A DNA stretch of 64,000 nucleotides from Paenibacillus uliginis N3/975 (GCF_900177425.1 NZ_LT840184.1:5355189-5419188); one strand, 5' to 3'; counted from the stretch's first letter, positions 28,072 through 36,947 are shown. Program-made: numbers and translations. The notes: a model not told the origin generated them from the letters alone.

Positions 28072-28845
28072 GTGATAGAGATGCGCAATGTATCCAAGGT
28101 ATATCCCAATGGGACAAAGGGGCTGAACCAGATCAATCTGACGATAGACAAAGGGGAATTTGTAGCCATTGTCGGACTGTCGGGCGCTGGCAAGTCAACT
28201 TTGCTACGCTCCATGAACCGCCTTCATGACATTACCGAAGGCGACATCCTCATTGACGGAAAATCCATAACAAAAGCATCCGGCAAACCGCTACGGAAGA
28301 TTCGCCGGGATATCGGCATGATCTTCCAGAGCTTCAACCTGGTCAAGCGCACCACCGTACTTCGCAATGTACTCGCGGGCCGCGTCGGTTATCACTCTAC
28401 CCTGCGCACGGTGCTTGGACTGTTTCCGAAGAAGGATATCGACTTGGCCTTTCAGGCACTGGACCGTGTCAATATCGTCGAGAAGGCCTATTCGCGAGCT
28501 GACGAGCTCTCCGGCGGACAGCAGCAGCGTGTGGCGATCGCCCGCGTACTGGCACAGGAAGCCAAATACATCTTAGCCGATGAACCCGTAGCTTCTTTGG
28601 ACCCCCTAACCACAACGCAGGTCATGGATGACTTGAAACGGATCAATCTGGAGTTCGACATTACGACGATCGTGAATTTGCACTTTGTTGATTTAGCCCG
28701 TCAATACGCCACGCGGATTATCGGCCTCCGGGCAGGTGAGGTTGTATTCGATGGCCCCGTATCGGAAGCGACGGATGAGCGTTTTGCGGAAATTTACGGA
28801 CGCCCGCTGAAGCAGGACGAATTACTAGGAGAACCCATCCTATGA
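28072..28845 (+). CDS. phnC: Phosphonate ABC transporter ATP-binding protein
   Basis: A 257-residue ABC ATPase: Walker A GLSGAGKSTLLRS, Q-loop MIFQSFNLV, signature LSGGQQQRVAIAR, Walker B YILADEPVASLD, and switch His in IVNLHFVDLA. PhnC-type features include YPNGTKGLNQINL and the AGRVGYHSTLRTVLGLF insertion. Start is GTG at 28072, 11 bases from AAAGGA. Its stop overlaps phnE by four bases. Confidence 0.93.
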   Translation: MIEMRNVSKVYPNGTKGLNQINLTIDKGEFVAIVGLSGAGKSTLLRSMNRLHDITEGDILIDGKSITKASGKPLRKIRRDIGMIFQSFNLVKRTTVLRNVLAGRVGYHSTLRTVLGLFPKKDIDLAFQALDRVNIVEKAYSRADELSGGQQQRVAIARVLAQEAKYILADEPVASLDPLTTTQVMDDLKRINLEFDITTIVNLHFVDLARQYATRIIGLRAGEVVFDGPVSEATDERFAEIYGRPLKQDELLGEPIL

Positions 28846-29633
28846 ATACCCAGATGGAATCGGAACGCCCTCAAGCCCCAAGCAAGCTGAAGCATTATTT
28901 GACCGCGGCCGTCATTCTTCTGCTGCTATGGGGAAGTGCCGTTCAGACGGACGCCACAATTAAGGAACTTGTCGAGGGAGTACCCAATATGCTGGATCTC
29001 CTTAAGGAAATGTTCCCGCCGAAGTGGAGTTACTTCGACAATATCCTGGACGCCATGCTGGAGACGATCCGCATGGCGTTAGTGGGCACAACACTTGGCG
29101 CGATTGCAGCCGTTCCGGTCGCCCTACTGTGCGCAAGCAATTTGACAAAGAGCAAGTGGGTTCATCACCCGGTCCGTCTTATATTAAATCTCATCCGAAC
29201 GATCCCGGATTTGCTCTTGGCCGCGATATTTGTGGCGATTTTCGGGCTCGGGCCTTTACCTGGCATATTCGCTCTATCTGTGTTCTCGTTAGGCCTGATC
29301 GCCAAGCTCACGTATGAAGCTCTGGAGACCATTGACCGCGGACCTCTGGAAGCGATGACCTCTGTCGGTGCCAACTCCGTGCAGCGTGTCGTTTACGGCG
29401 TCATTCCGCAGATTCAGGCTCACTTCATCTCGTTCGTCCTCTACACATTCGAAATCAACGTTCGGGCGGCCGCGATTCTCGGCCTGGTCGGTGCCGGGGG
29501 CATCGGCCACTACTATGAAGTCACGTTAGGATTTCTGGAATATGATAAGACGTGCATGATTATTATTTTCACACTAGCTGTCGTTCTGATCATCGATTAT
29601 ATAAGCACGAAGATGCGGGAGAAATTGTTATGA
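28842..29633 (+). CDS. phnE: Phosphonate ABC transporter permease 1
   Basis: A 263-residue inner membrane permease with about six membrane segments. The binding-protein-dependent transport signature is EAMTSVGANSVQRVVYGVIPQI (given in part: EAMTSVGANSVQRVVYG), and LIRTIPDLLLAAIFVAIFG is typical of PhnE. ATG is preceded by AGGAGAACCCATCCT and overlaps phnC by four bases; the stop overlaps the second permease by four bases. Confidence 0.92.
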   Translation: MNTQMESERPQAPSKLKHYLTAAVILLLLWGSAVQTDATIKELVEGVPNMLDLLKEMFPPKWSYFDNILDAMLETIRMALVGTTLGAIAAVPVALLCASNLTKSKWVHHPVRLILNLIRTIPDLLLAAIFVAIFGLGPLPGIFALSVFSLGLIAKLTYEALETIDRGPLEAMTSVGANSVQRVVYGVIPQIQAHFISFVLYTFEINVRAAAILGLVGAGGIGHYYEVTLGFLEYDKTCMIIIFTLAVVLIIDYISTKMREKLL

Positions 29634-30433
29634 CGAAATCCTGGAATGAAATTGTACTGAAACCGAAAAAAAACCGTTATCGATGGCTTATCTATGTACT
29701 GCTTGCTGCAATTTACATTTGGGCCTTTGCCGGCATTCCGTATACGGGAATCAAAGAAACGGCAGGTCAAATTACAGCAGCGATTATGTCCGGCATCTTC
29801 TCGCCTGACTGGGATTACGTTTACTTGCCTGATGGCGAGGACTTGCTCCGAGGACTGCTGGACACACTGGCGATTTCTATCTTAGGCACTATCATTTCTA
29901 CGGTGCTCTGTATTCCGTTCGCCTTCTGGGCCGCAGTCAATATGAGCCGGTCAAAGTGGGTGTCCGGATCGGGTAAGCTGGTTCTAAGCTTTATCCGAAC
30001 CTTCCCGGAAATCATCATGGCAATCCTATTCATCAAGGCAGTGGGACCCGGATCCTTTGCAGGCGTGTTAGCCCTCGGACTACATTCCGTCGGGATGCTC
30101 GGGAAGCTGTTTGCCGACGAAGTGGAGAACATGGACAAGGGTCCCACAGAGGCGCTGATCGCCTCGGGAGCAAGCCGTCTGCAAATCCTTTGGTTTGCCG
30201 TCATCCCCCAAGTCCTGCCTGGTTTTTTGTCGTACACGTTATACCGGTTTGAGATTAATCTGCGCTCCGCAACGATTCTCGGTGTGATCGGCGCAGGGGG
30301 CATCGGAACTCCGTTGATCTTCGCATTGAGCTCCCGCAACTGGGACCGCGTCGGAATCATTTTGCTCGGAATCATCATTATGATTACCGTGATTGATATG
30401 ATTTCCGGAGCAATTCGGAGGAAGCTGGTGTAG
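29630..30433 (+). CDS. phnE: Phosphonate ABC transporter permease 2
   Basis: A 267-residue permease homologous to the one before it (FIRTFPEIIMAILFIKAVG, EALIASGASRLQILWFAVIP), so the channel is probably a heterodimer. About six membrane segments. The start is ATG 29630, overlapping the upstream TGA (ATGA) with GGGAG nearby; an open frame extending to 29552 inside phnE1 is not used. Last gene of the phnDCEE operon. Confidence 0.92.
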   Translation: MTKSWNEIVLKPKKNRYRWLIYVLLAAIYIWAFAGIPYTGIKETAGQITAAIMSGIFSPDWDYVYLPDGEDLLRGLLDTLAISILGTIISTVLCIPFAFWAAVNMSRSKWVSGSGKLVLSFIRTFPEIIMAILFIKAVGPGSFAGVLALGLHSVGMLGKLFADEVENMDKGPTEALIASGASRLQILWFAVIPQVLPGFLSYTLYRFEINLRSATILGVIGAGGIGTPLIFALSSRNWDRVGIILLGIIIMITVIDMISGAIRRKLV

Positions 30434-30453
30434 TTTAGTCAGACCTTGGGGCA

Positions 30454-30636
30454 ATGAATAAGTTGAGGTGAATCCTCCATAATAGGGAAAGTCGGGCTGG
30501 AGACGACCTTCATCAGCTCAAGCAGGAGCTGGCAGCCCTTCGGGGCCTGGGTGCAGAAGATACGGAAACTCAGGAACGCATCCGGATGGAGAATCAAATC
30601 TCGTTCATTATGAACAAGTGTGATATTAACCGTTAA
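30454..30636 (+). pseudogene. Possible degraded small gene downstream of phnE
   Basis: One frame reads from ATG (30454) to TAA (30636) over 61 codons but is broken by TGA at codon 6. The part after the stop has protein-like composition, with a helical DDLHQLKQELAALRGLG and GAEDTETQERIRMENQIS. It may be a broken gene, a fragment of a longer ancestor, or a small gene with an unusual start just after GAGGTGA. I do not recognise it. Confidence 0.35.
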
Positions 30637-30682
30637 AACAAACAACCGGACATCCAAATACGGAAGTCCGGTTGTTTTGTTT
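30635..30682. terminator. Bidirectional terminator after phnE and IclR gene
   Basis: Near-perfect hairpin AAAACAAACAACCGGAC / GTCCGGTTGTTTTGTTT with a 14-base loop, between convergent transcripts. Confidence 0.9.
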
Positions 30683-30691
30683 CCTGAATCA

Positions 30692-31432
30692 TCAAATCAT
30701 CAAGCCCATTTCTCTTGCCGCTTCCCTGAGCACCGGGGCATATTCACGTAGCGTCTCTGCAGACAGACGGTTAACCGGCCCTGACATCGACAGCGCCGCG
30801 GCAATTTTACCGCTCCGGTCTATAATCGGAACGGATACAGCCGCTGCGCCAGGCTCGCGTTCCTCAATACTTATCGCATAGCCCTTCTCCACAATTTCAA
30901 CCAATTGACGGCGGTACTGCTCCTTGTCCACCACATCAGGCCAATTCGGCAAGTTGAGCAGCTCTTCTTGGTCCGAAGGAGACGCATAAGCCACCAGCAC
31001 TTTGCTGGATGCTCCTACTGATAGCGGCAGTCGTGTACCCACCTGGGCAACCCGGCGTATCGCCTGATTGCTTTGTACGGCCTGTATACGGATACGTTCC
31101 GCACCATCCCGGAGATACAGGCTTACTGTTTCCCCCAGCCGATCGCGAAGCGATTCCATGGCGGGCAGCAGCAATACCGCCGGATCGTCACTGTGCGATA
31201 AATGCGTTGACAGCTCCCATATTTTCATCCCTAGCCGGTATTTGTCCGTTCGGCTATCCCGAACGACAAATCCTTTTTCCTCCAAAGTGGTCATCAGTCG
31301 ATGTACCGTACTTTTATGCAGTCCAATGAGAGAGGAAATTTCCGTTAAAGCCAATTCATGATTCTTTGTAAAACACATTAATATATCAAGCGCCCGTTCA
31401 ACGGCACGCACCGTTAATTTGCGATCTTCCAT
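30692..31432 (-). CDS. IclR-family transcriptional regulator
   Basis: A 246-residue regulator. N-terminal winged helix (LTVRAVERALDILMCFTK, TEISSLIGLHKSTVHRLMTTLEEKGF in part: SSLIGLHKSTVHRLMTTL) and C-terminal IclR ligand domain (SLYLRDGAERIRIQAVQS, LPLSVGASSKVLVAY, GAAAVSVPIIDRSG). The ATG at 31432 follows GAGAGGAGGAAACCGGGT. It is divergent from the alpha/beta hydrolase gene, which it may control. Inducer unknown. Confidence 0.92.
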   Translation of the reverse strand: MEDRKLTVRAVERALDILMCFTKNHELALTEISSLIGLHKSTVHRLMTTLEEKGFVVRDSRTDKYRLGMKIWELSTHLSHSDDPAVLLLPAMESLRDRLGETVSLYLRDGAERIRIQAVQSNQAIRRVAQVGTRLPLSVGASSKVLVAYASPSDQEELLNLPNWPDVVDKEQYRRQLVEIVEKGYAISIEEREPGAAAVSVPIIDRSGKIAAALSMSGPVNRLSAETLREYAPVLREAAREMGLMI

Positions 31433-31556
31433 ACCCGGTTTCCTCCTCTCGTGTTTCATCACATGAAACCTGGTTACAAGAATTATATGAAAAAAAAGAC
31501 GGGAAGTAAACTGAAATTCCTCATTTTACATTTGTCTAACAATCTCCTAATTTACA

Positions 31557-31585
31557 TTGACTTTGATCTCGTCCCGGCATACGAT
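31557..31585 (+). promoter_or_regulatory. Promoter of the alpha/beta hydrolase gene
   Basis: -35 TTGACT (31557-31562), 17 bases, -10 TACGAT (31580-31585). Confidence 0.6.
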
Positions 31586-31644
31586 AATTATAATTTATAA
31601 ATTTTCATTTTAATGAAAGAATTCATGGTAAGGAGGGGCCACTC

Positions 31645-32646
31645 ATGAGCATGGTCACTGGTAATAACGCCCCACTCTCCCAAATGAACGATACAGCGAC
31701 CGGTCTTTCTACCCGTATGATCCGGTTCAAACATATTTTTCTTGCTCTCATTTTGTCAGTCGTGTTCTTTCTCGTATTTTGCTTCATAGCTCTGCATGCC
31801 TATATCGCCTGGGTTTTGTCGAATCCTACCGTAGCCCCCCTCTACTCCAACCCAAAACTTGCGAAGGATATGGAATATGAGAATGTGCTTTTTCCTTCAA
31901 TCGACGGGAAAAAGAATATGAGCGGCTGGTACATTCCTGCGGAAAACTCCTCGCGGACGATCGTATTTAGTCATGGTTACGGAGCCAATCGTGAGGAAAC
32001 GTGGATTCCGATGTACGACCTTGCCCACTACGCGCACAATCTGAACTTTAATGTGCTCATGTTCGATTATGGTTTTGCATCCCAGACCAGCAAAGAGGTT
32101 GCTACTGGAGGTAAAGAAGAGAAACGGCAGCTTCTCGGTGCCATTCAACTGGCCAAGCAGCGTGGTGCGAAGCAAATCGTCGTCTGGGGTTTCTCCATGG
32201 GAGCAGGAACGGCTTTACAGGCTGGTTTGGAAACCAAGGATGTCGATGCAATGATACTCGACAGCTCTTTTTTGCTGGAACCGGACACCCTGTATCACAA
32301 CATTAAAAACCAGATTGATCTGCCCCGCCATCCGTCACTTGAAATATTGGAGCTGTTGTTTCCTGTCTTGAACGGCACGAGTCTCGACCAAATTCCTTAC
32401 ACGGAAGTTAAAAAGAACGACTATCCGTTCCCGACGCTATTCATACACGGTACGAAAGACGACAAGGCGCCTTATCCGATCGCGGAAAAAATTGCGGCCA
32501 ACCAGACCCATCCCGATTCCGATTCGTGGATTGTCGAGGGCTCACGTCATGAACTCATATTCCGGGAATATCCACGCGAGTATTTACGCCGAGTGTCCAC
32601 ATTCCTCGGAAAGCTGCAATCTCCCGACGGACCTATGCCTGAATAA
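31645..32646 (+). CDS. Membrane-anchored alpha/beta hydrolase
   Basis: A 333-residue protein with one N-terminal membrane segment (residues ~28-55) and an alpha/beta hydrolase fold outside the membrane. Nucleophile elbow GFSMGAGTA (Ser ~188), oxyanion region VFSHGYGANREE, acid in HGTKDDKAPYP, catalytic His in EGSRHELIF. It resembles the YqkD-like family of Bacillus. Substrate unknown. ATG follows AAGGAGGGGCCACTC. Divergent from the IclR regulator. Confidence 0.85.
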   Translation: MSMVTGNNAPLSQMNDTATGLSTRMIRFKHIFLALILSVVFFLVFCFIALHAYIAWVLSNPTVAPLYSNPKLAKDMEYENVLFPSIDGKKNMSGWYIPAENSSRTIVFSHGYGANREETWIPMYDLAHYAHNLNFNVLMFDYGFASQTSKEVATGGKEEKRQLLGAIQLAKQRGAKQIVVWGFSMGAGTALQAGLETKDVDAMILDSSFLLEPDTLYHNIKNQIDLPRHPSLEILELLFPVLNGTSLDQIPYTEVKKNDYPFPTLFIHGTKDDKAPYPIAEKIAANQTHPDSDSWIVEGSRHELIFREYPREYLRRVSTFLGKLQSPDGPMPE

Positions 32647-32683
32647 TATACCGGTACAGCTTAAACTTAATATGATCCACCCC

Positions 32684-32718
32684 AAAGTCCGCCTCATGTA
32701 TCAGATGCGGGCTTTTTT
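32684..32718 (+). terminator. Terminator of the alpha/beta hydrolase gene
   Basis: AAAGTCCGC / GCGGGCTTT arms followed by TTTTTT. Confidence 0.7.
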
Positions 32719-32796
32719 CTGCTGTTCAACTTCATAATACAGGCTGGTATACGAATATAGTTTCATAGTGAAGGAATGTGACAGGAGGAATAGTTC

Positions 32797-33978
32797 ATGC
32801 TGTATATTTACGGAGCGATGCTCCCGGCAAGGATTTTGGAAGAAGTCCGCTTCTGGAAACGTCAGGAGATGGAACATACGGAAGTCATTAAAGCGATTGT
32901 CCCCGGTCTCGAGGCTCCTTATGTCAAACTGCTAGACGATTGGGCTGTTGTATTCGGAGAAACGGAAAAGGTGGCGGATCAGCTGCTCAGTCAAGTCCTT
33001 GCTTCCCCGGGCCCGCTGTCTCCACAACTTATCGCCCAGATCGAACTGCTGCTGCGGGTCTCCATCGAACAATCGAAGGAATTCATACGCCATCTGTATA
33101 TGATGAAGAGCAACAGTGCTGCCGTAAGGCAAGTCCCCCTTGCCGATACGGTACTGCTTCACATTATCCGGGAGTCAGAATATTTCATTGAGGTTCTGGA
33201 GGAGCTCAGCCAACCTGGGGCACTGAAACGTCTGATCGATCATCCTGATCTTATCCCAGGTGCTTTAAAGGACCCGGTAGCCACACCGTTTCAGGTCGAG
33301 GAAATTGAAGCCGTCATCCAAAGCGTCTCCTCCCCCCCTTCCAAGCAACAACCTGTCCCTATCGGAGGTCACCGTCTTCCTCCACTTCCTTATCCGTATA
33401 ATGCGCTTGAACCATACATTGATGAGAAGACCATGCGCATCCACCATGACAAACATCATCAAAGTTATGTTGACGGTCTTAACAAGGCAGAGACCAAACT
33501 GGAGGAAGCTCGCAAAACCGGCAATTTCGATCTGATCAAGCATTGGGAGCGTGAGCTTGCGTTTAACGGCGCGGGCCATTATCTTCACACTTTATTCTGG
33601 ACCATCATGAACCCGAAGGGCGGCGGAGCTCCCCAGGGAGAGCTTGCACAGCAAATCAAAAAAGATTTTGGAAGCTTCGAGCGATTCAAGAAGCAGTTTA
33701 CGGAAGCGGCGGATAAAGTCGAGGGAGGCGGCTGGGCGATCCTGGTCTGGAGCCCTCGCAGCCACCGTCTAGAAATACTGCAGGCTGAAAAACATCAAAA
33801 CTTGTCCCAGTGGGATGTCGTCCCTATCCTTGCCCTCGATGTATGGGAGCACGCCTATTATCTTAAGCACCAGAACAATCGCAAGGATTACATCAAAGAC
33901 TGGTGGAACGTCATATATTGGCCAGAGGCAGCGGAGCGCTTCGAGCAGGCGAAGAAACTTATGTGGCAGCCTTTCTAA
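32797..33978 (+). CDS. Fe/Mn superoxide dismutase fused to an N-terminal helical domain
   Basis: A 393-residue protein, twice the normal SOD length. Residues ~1-185 are an all-helical region (ILEEVRFWKRQEMEHTEVIK, EQSKEFIRHLYMMK, ESEYFIEVLEELSQ) with His/Glu patterns recalling DUF2935 ferritin-like domains. Residues ~190-393 are a full Fe/Mn SOD: LPPLPYPYNALEPYI, metal His in MRIHHDKHH and AGHYLHTLFW, Asp/His in LDVWEHAYYLKHQN. It removes superoxide; no signal peptide is visible. Start ATG follows ACAGGAGGAATAGTTC. A separate conventional sodA lies at 44.8 kb. Similar to SodF-type proteins but with a longer N-terminus. Confidence 0.87.
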   Translation: MLYIYGAMLPARILEEVRFWKRQEMEHTEVIKAIVPGLEAPYVKLLDDWAVVFGETEKVADQLLSQVLASPGPLSPQLIAQIELLLRVSIEQSKEFIRHLYMMKSNSAAVRQVPLADTVLLHIIRESEYFIEVLEELSQPGALKRLIDHPDLIPGALKDPVATPFQVEEIEAVIQSVSSPPSKQQPVPIGGHRLPPLPYPYNALEPYIDEKTMRIHHDKHHQSYVDGLNKAETKLEEARKTGNFDLIKHWERELAFNGAGHYLHTLFWTIMNPKGGGAPQGELAQQIKKDFGSFERFKKQFTEAADKVEGGGWAILVWSPRSHRLEILQAEKHQNLSQWDVVPILALDVWEHAYYLKHQNNRKDYIKDWWNVIYWPEAAERFEQAKKLMWQPF

Positions 33979-34001
33979 TCTCTTCAAGTAGAAACGGCTA
34001 T

Positions 34002-34023
34002 GCCGTCCTTTAAAGACGGCGGA
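34002..34023 (+). terminator. Weak hairpin after the SOD fusion gene
   Basis: GCCGTC-CTTTAAA-GACGGC hairpin 25 bases past the stop codon, no clear T run. Confidence 0.35.
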
Positions 34024-34027
34024 AGTT

Positions 34028-34063
34028 TCAAAAAAAGGCTCCGCCGAAAAACCGGCGGAGCCT
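34028..34063 (-). terminator. folE terminator
   Basis: Hairpin AGGCTCCGCCG / CGGCGGAGCCT with a T run on the minus strand. Confidence 0.88.
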
Positions 34064-34091
34064 TCTCTATATCACTCATCTAAGATGAGTC

Positions 34092-34685
34092 TTAGTTCTT
34101 AATCAGCGACATAAATTCGGCGCGCTGTGCCGAATCGCTTTGGAATGTTCCCCGTACCGCCGAAGTAATCGTCTTGCTGCCGGGTTTCTTAACGCCGCGA
34201 GCACACATGCACAGATGCTCACCTTCTACTACGACCATAACACCTTGTGGTTGAAGCACCTCAACCATAATGTTCGCAATCTGGGAAGTGATACGCTCTT
34301 GTACTTGTAGTCGGCGCGTAACCGCCTCTACCAGGCGTGCAAGCTTGCTTAAGCCTGCAATCTTGCCACTAGGAACATAACCGATGTGCACTTTACCGAA
34401 AAACGGCGCCATATGGTGCTCGCATTGGCTGTAGTACACGATGTCCTTCACGATAACCAATTCCTCATGCTGCTCGTCAAACGTGACGCCGAGCACGTCA
34501 CGGGGATCGATCTCGTAACCGGCAAAAATCTCCTCGTACATCCGTGTCACGCGGGCAGGTGTCTCCAGCAATCCCTCTCGCTCGGTATCTTCACCGATCA
34601 ACTTAAGAATTTGCTCTACATGGTATTCAATCTGCTCACGATGTTCCCCAACTTTATTGTTAACATAATCTTTTACGCCCGCCAC
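34092..34685 (-). CDS. folE: GTP cyclohydrolase I
   Basis: A 197-residue enzyme converting GTP to 7,8-dihydroneopterin triphosphate, the first step to folate and also a precursor for queuosine. Zn ligands are in YSQCEHHMAPF (Cys, His) and EHLCMCARGVKK (Cys). RDVLGVTFDE and LSKLARLVEAVTRRLQVQE are conserved. Start GTG at 34685 follows AAAGGGGGATATACC. A QueG fusion gene lies 0.4 kb upstream, so the two may share the queuosine link by chance. Confidence 0.95.
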   Translation of the reverse strand: MAGVKDYVNNKVGEHREQIEYHVEQILKLIGEDTEREGLLETPARVTRMYEEIFAGYEIDPRDVLGVTFDEQHEELVIVKDIVYYSQCEHHMAPFFGKVHIGYVPSGKIAGLSKLARLVEAVTRRLQVQERITSQIANIMVEVLQPQGVMVVVEGEHLCMCARGVKKPGSKTITSAVRGTFQSDSAQRAEFMSLIKN

Positions 34686-34734
34686 GGTATATCCCCCTTT
34701 CCGTTAAAAAACAAACGGTTATACTCTTAATCCT

Positions 34735-34968
34735 TTATTTACGCTTGCGTCCTTGGCCTTTGCCCGACGCAGGCTGGTTTTTCATCATTTGCTGCGCTTT
34801 CTGCATTTGTTTACCGTTCAGATTGTAACCCATCTGTTTAGCCATCTTTTGCAGCATTTGCGGATCACTTTGCATTTTCTCCAACTGTTTGCGGAGATAA
34901 AACACACCGATAAAAAATCCGCCGACCAGACCCACGATTAATGTAATAATCGGAATAACAATATTCAT
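34735..34968 (-). CDS. yneF: UPF0154 family small membrane protein (YneF)
   Basis: A 77-residue protein with one N-terminal membrane segment (residues ~4-24, GLVGGFFIGVFYLRKQL) and a Met/Gln/Lys-rich cytoplasmic tail with the family motif DPQMLQKMAKQMGYNLNGKQ. UPF0154 proteins are conserved in Firmicutes without a known function. ATG follows AAAGGTGGTCAAGTC. Lies 50 bases upstream of folE. Confidence 0.88.
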   Translation of the reverse strand: MNIVIPIITLIVGLVGGFFIGVFYLRKQLEKMQSDPQMLQKMAKQMGYNLNGKQMQKAQQMMKNQPASGKGQGRKRK

Positions 34969-35096
34969 GACTTGACCACCTTTTACATACTAATATTTAC
35001 CATTTAATGGCGCATATACGAACCTATCATAGCATGTCCTTTTGAGGACAGCAAATGAAAAAACCGTGGGTCTCTGGTCTTTTTACCGCCTGATTT

Positions 35097-36947
35097 TTAA
35101 AGGCCTTTACGATCCGGAAGATATCCTTCCAGCGTAAGCAGAGATCGTTTGATCTCCAGTCCTCCGCCGTAACCCACAAGCGTGCCGTCCATTCCAATTA
35201 CACGATGGCAAGGAACGATAATCGGAACCGGATTTTTGTTATTTGCACCTCCGACGGCACGAACCGCTTTCGGCCGTTCTATGGCGTCAGCAATATCTTT
35301 GTATGAACAGATTTCACCGTAAGGAATTTCCTTAAGGGCTTCCCATACCTGCAGCTGGAACTGCGTTCCACGCATATCGAGAGGTATCGTAAATTCCTTC
35401 AATGTCCCCTCAAAATACTGCTTTATCTGAGATGTAACGTCAGCCAGACGCTCTTCATTGCGCTCATATCCGACACCTCCAGCCCAGGTCCGCGACCACT
35501 GCTGCAGCACAGCCTCTTTGACGGTAAAGGTGCCAAACTCAATCAAACACAGCCCCAGATCAGACGCTACAACCGTCAATGTTCCAATCGGCGTGTGTAC
35601 CTCATTGTAATACAAAACATCACTTTCAATAGTCGGAGCAGCCATAGGTTCTACTCCCTTCGGTGCAATGTTGACCGAAGAGGTGCCTGGTGACTGCACA
35701 TCCTGTCCTGCTTCTTCCGATTGTTGAGAGGAATGCTGGACGCCTTCTTGTTTCTCTGTCTCTGCTACTGCCTTAGTCTCCGGCTGCAATTTATTCAAGG
35801 CTTGTGTCAGCATGTTACGTACTTTATGATCCTGTTCCGATTTCATGCCTTTTTCTAAGTTGTTCAAAGCTTCTTCGCCTCCAATGCGGCCCAGAGCCCA
35901 TGCGGCAGTTCCCCGCAGCTCCGGACGCGGATCTTTCAGCAGCACCTCGCTGAGCTTCGGTACTGCCGAAGCGTCTTTAAAGTTGCCAAGGGCGATCACG
36001 GCATTGCGCTGAATCGGTTTCCTCCCGCGCCATGCTGCCGAAGTATCGCCGAATGTTTCTTTAAATTCGCGGTTGCTCATATCAAGGATTGGGAGAAGAA
36101 GCGGCTTCGCCTTTTCGGGATCAGGCTGCAATTCCTCGTGCTGTGTCCAGTTCAAGCCTTTGTTCTTAGGACAGACGATTTGACAGGTATCACATCCATA
36201 CAGCCTGTTACCGATTTTGCGCATCACTTCTTCATCCAGAAATCCTTTAGTTTGAGTAAGAAAAGATACACATCGCTGTGCGTTCAGCTGCCCCGGTCCC
36301 ACGAGGGCACCTGTAGGGCAAGCATCAATACATTTGGTGCATTCTCCACAGTCTTCCGTCACCGGTGAGTCCGGCGGAAAAGGAATGCTGGTTACCATTT
36401 CACCAAGGTAAATCCAAGAACCGTATTTCGGAGAAATAATAGCACAGTTTTTAGCGCTGAAGCCGATTCCGGCCCGTTGCGAAACTGCTCTATCAACCAA
36501 AGCTCCGGTATCTACCATGCTCTCAAGGACTGCATCCGGAACACGTTCACGGATAAATGCCTCAAGCTTCGCCATCGCTTCCCGCAACACATGGTGATAA
36601 TCCCTACCCCAAGCCGAGCGGGCCATAATCCCCCGATATTTACCGGGCTCCGATTTGGGCGGATTGCTCATTTTGGACGGATAGGCTACAGCTATTGCAA
36701 TGATCGAAGCTGGAGTCGTTCCCGGTAGTGAGGGAGTGACCCTTTTATCAAGATCAGGCTCTTCGAACCCGGATTCATACCCTTTATCCCGGTGCTTTTG
36801 CAGAATCGATTTCAGCGACACAAACGGGTCTGCCGAAGCGAACCCTATATCATCAATGCCCATGCTGGGCGCAGCCCGCTTCAGCTCTTCTTTCAATTCC
36901 TCCCAAACGGAGGACGAAGGAGCGTAGGCTCCAAGTCGTGAAGTCAT
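35097..36947 (-). CDS. queG: QueG epoxyqueuosine reductase fused to an O6-alkylguanine-DNA alkyltransferase domain
   Basis: A 616-residue two-enzyme fusion. Residues ~15-300 are QueG, the B12- and 2x[4Fe-4S]-dependent last enzyme of queuosine-tRNA synthesis (AKNCAIISPKYGSWIYLGE; CGECTKCIDACPTGAL; YGCDTCQIVCPKN). Residues ~310-390 are HEAT-like repeats (AVIALGNFKDASAVPKLSE, AAWALGRIGGEEALNNLE), usual at the C-terminus of QueG. After a Gln/Ser-rich linker (~395-435), residues ~440-612 are an Ogt/MGMT domain with active-site Cys in IIVPCHRVIG, the Asn-rich RAVGGANNKNP, and helix-turn-helix YGEICSYKDIADAI. One uninterrupted frame; ATG follows AAAGGAGGCGCTGGAG. It follows lepB by 28 bases. Confidence 0.9.
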   Translation of the reverse strand: MTSRLGAYAPSSSVWEELKEELKRAAPSMGIDDIGFASADPFVSLKSILQKHRDKGYESGFEEPDLDKRVTPSLPGTTPASIIAIAVAYPSKMSNPPKSEPGKYRGIMARSAWGRDYHHVLREAMAKLEAFIRERVPDAVLESMVDTGALVDRAVSQRAGIGFSAKNCAIISPKYGSWIYLGEMVTSIPFPPDSPVTEDCGECTKCIDACPTGALVGPGQLNAQRCVSFLTQTKGFLDEEVMRKIGNRLYGCDTCQIVCPKNKGLNWTQHEELQPDPEKAKPLLLPILDMSNREFKETFGDTSAAWRGRKPIQRNAVIALGNFKDASAVPKLSEVLLKDPRPELRGTAAWALGRIGGEEALNNLEKGMKSEQDHKVRNMLTQALNKLQPETKAVAETEKQEGVQHSSQQSEEAGQDVQSPGTSSVNIAPKGVEPMAAPTIESDVLYYNEVHTPIGTLTVVASDLGLCLIEFGTFTVKEAVLQQWSRTWAGGVGYERNEERLADVTSQIKQYFEGTLKEFTIPLDMRGTQFQLQVWEALKEIPYGEICSYKDIADAIERPKAVRAVGGANNKNPVPIIVPCHRVIGMDGTLVGYGGGLEIKRSLLTLEGYLPDRKGL

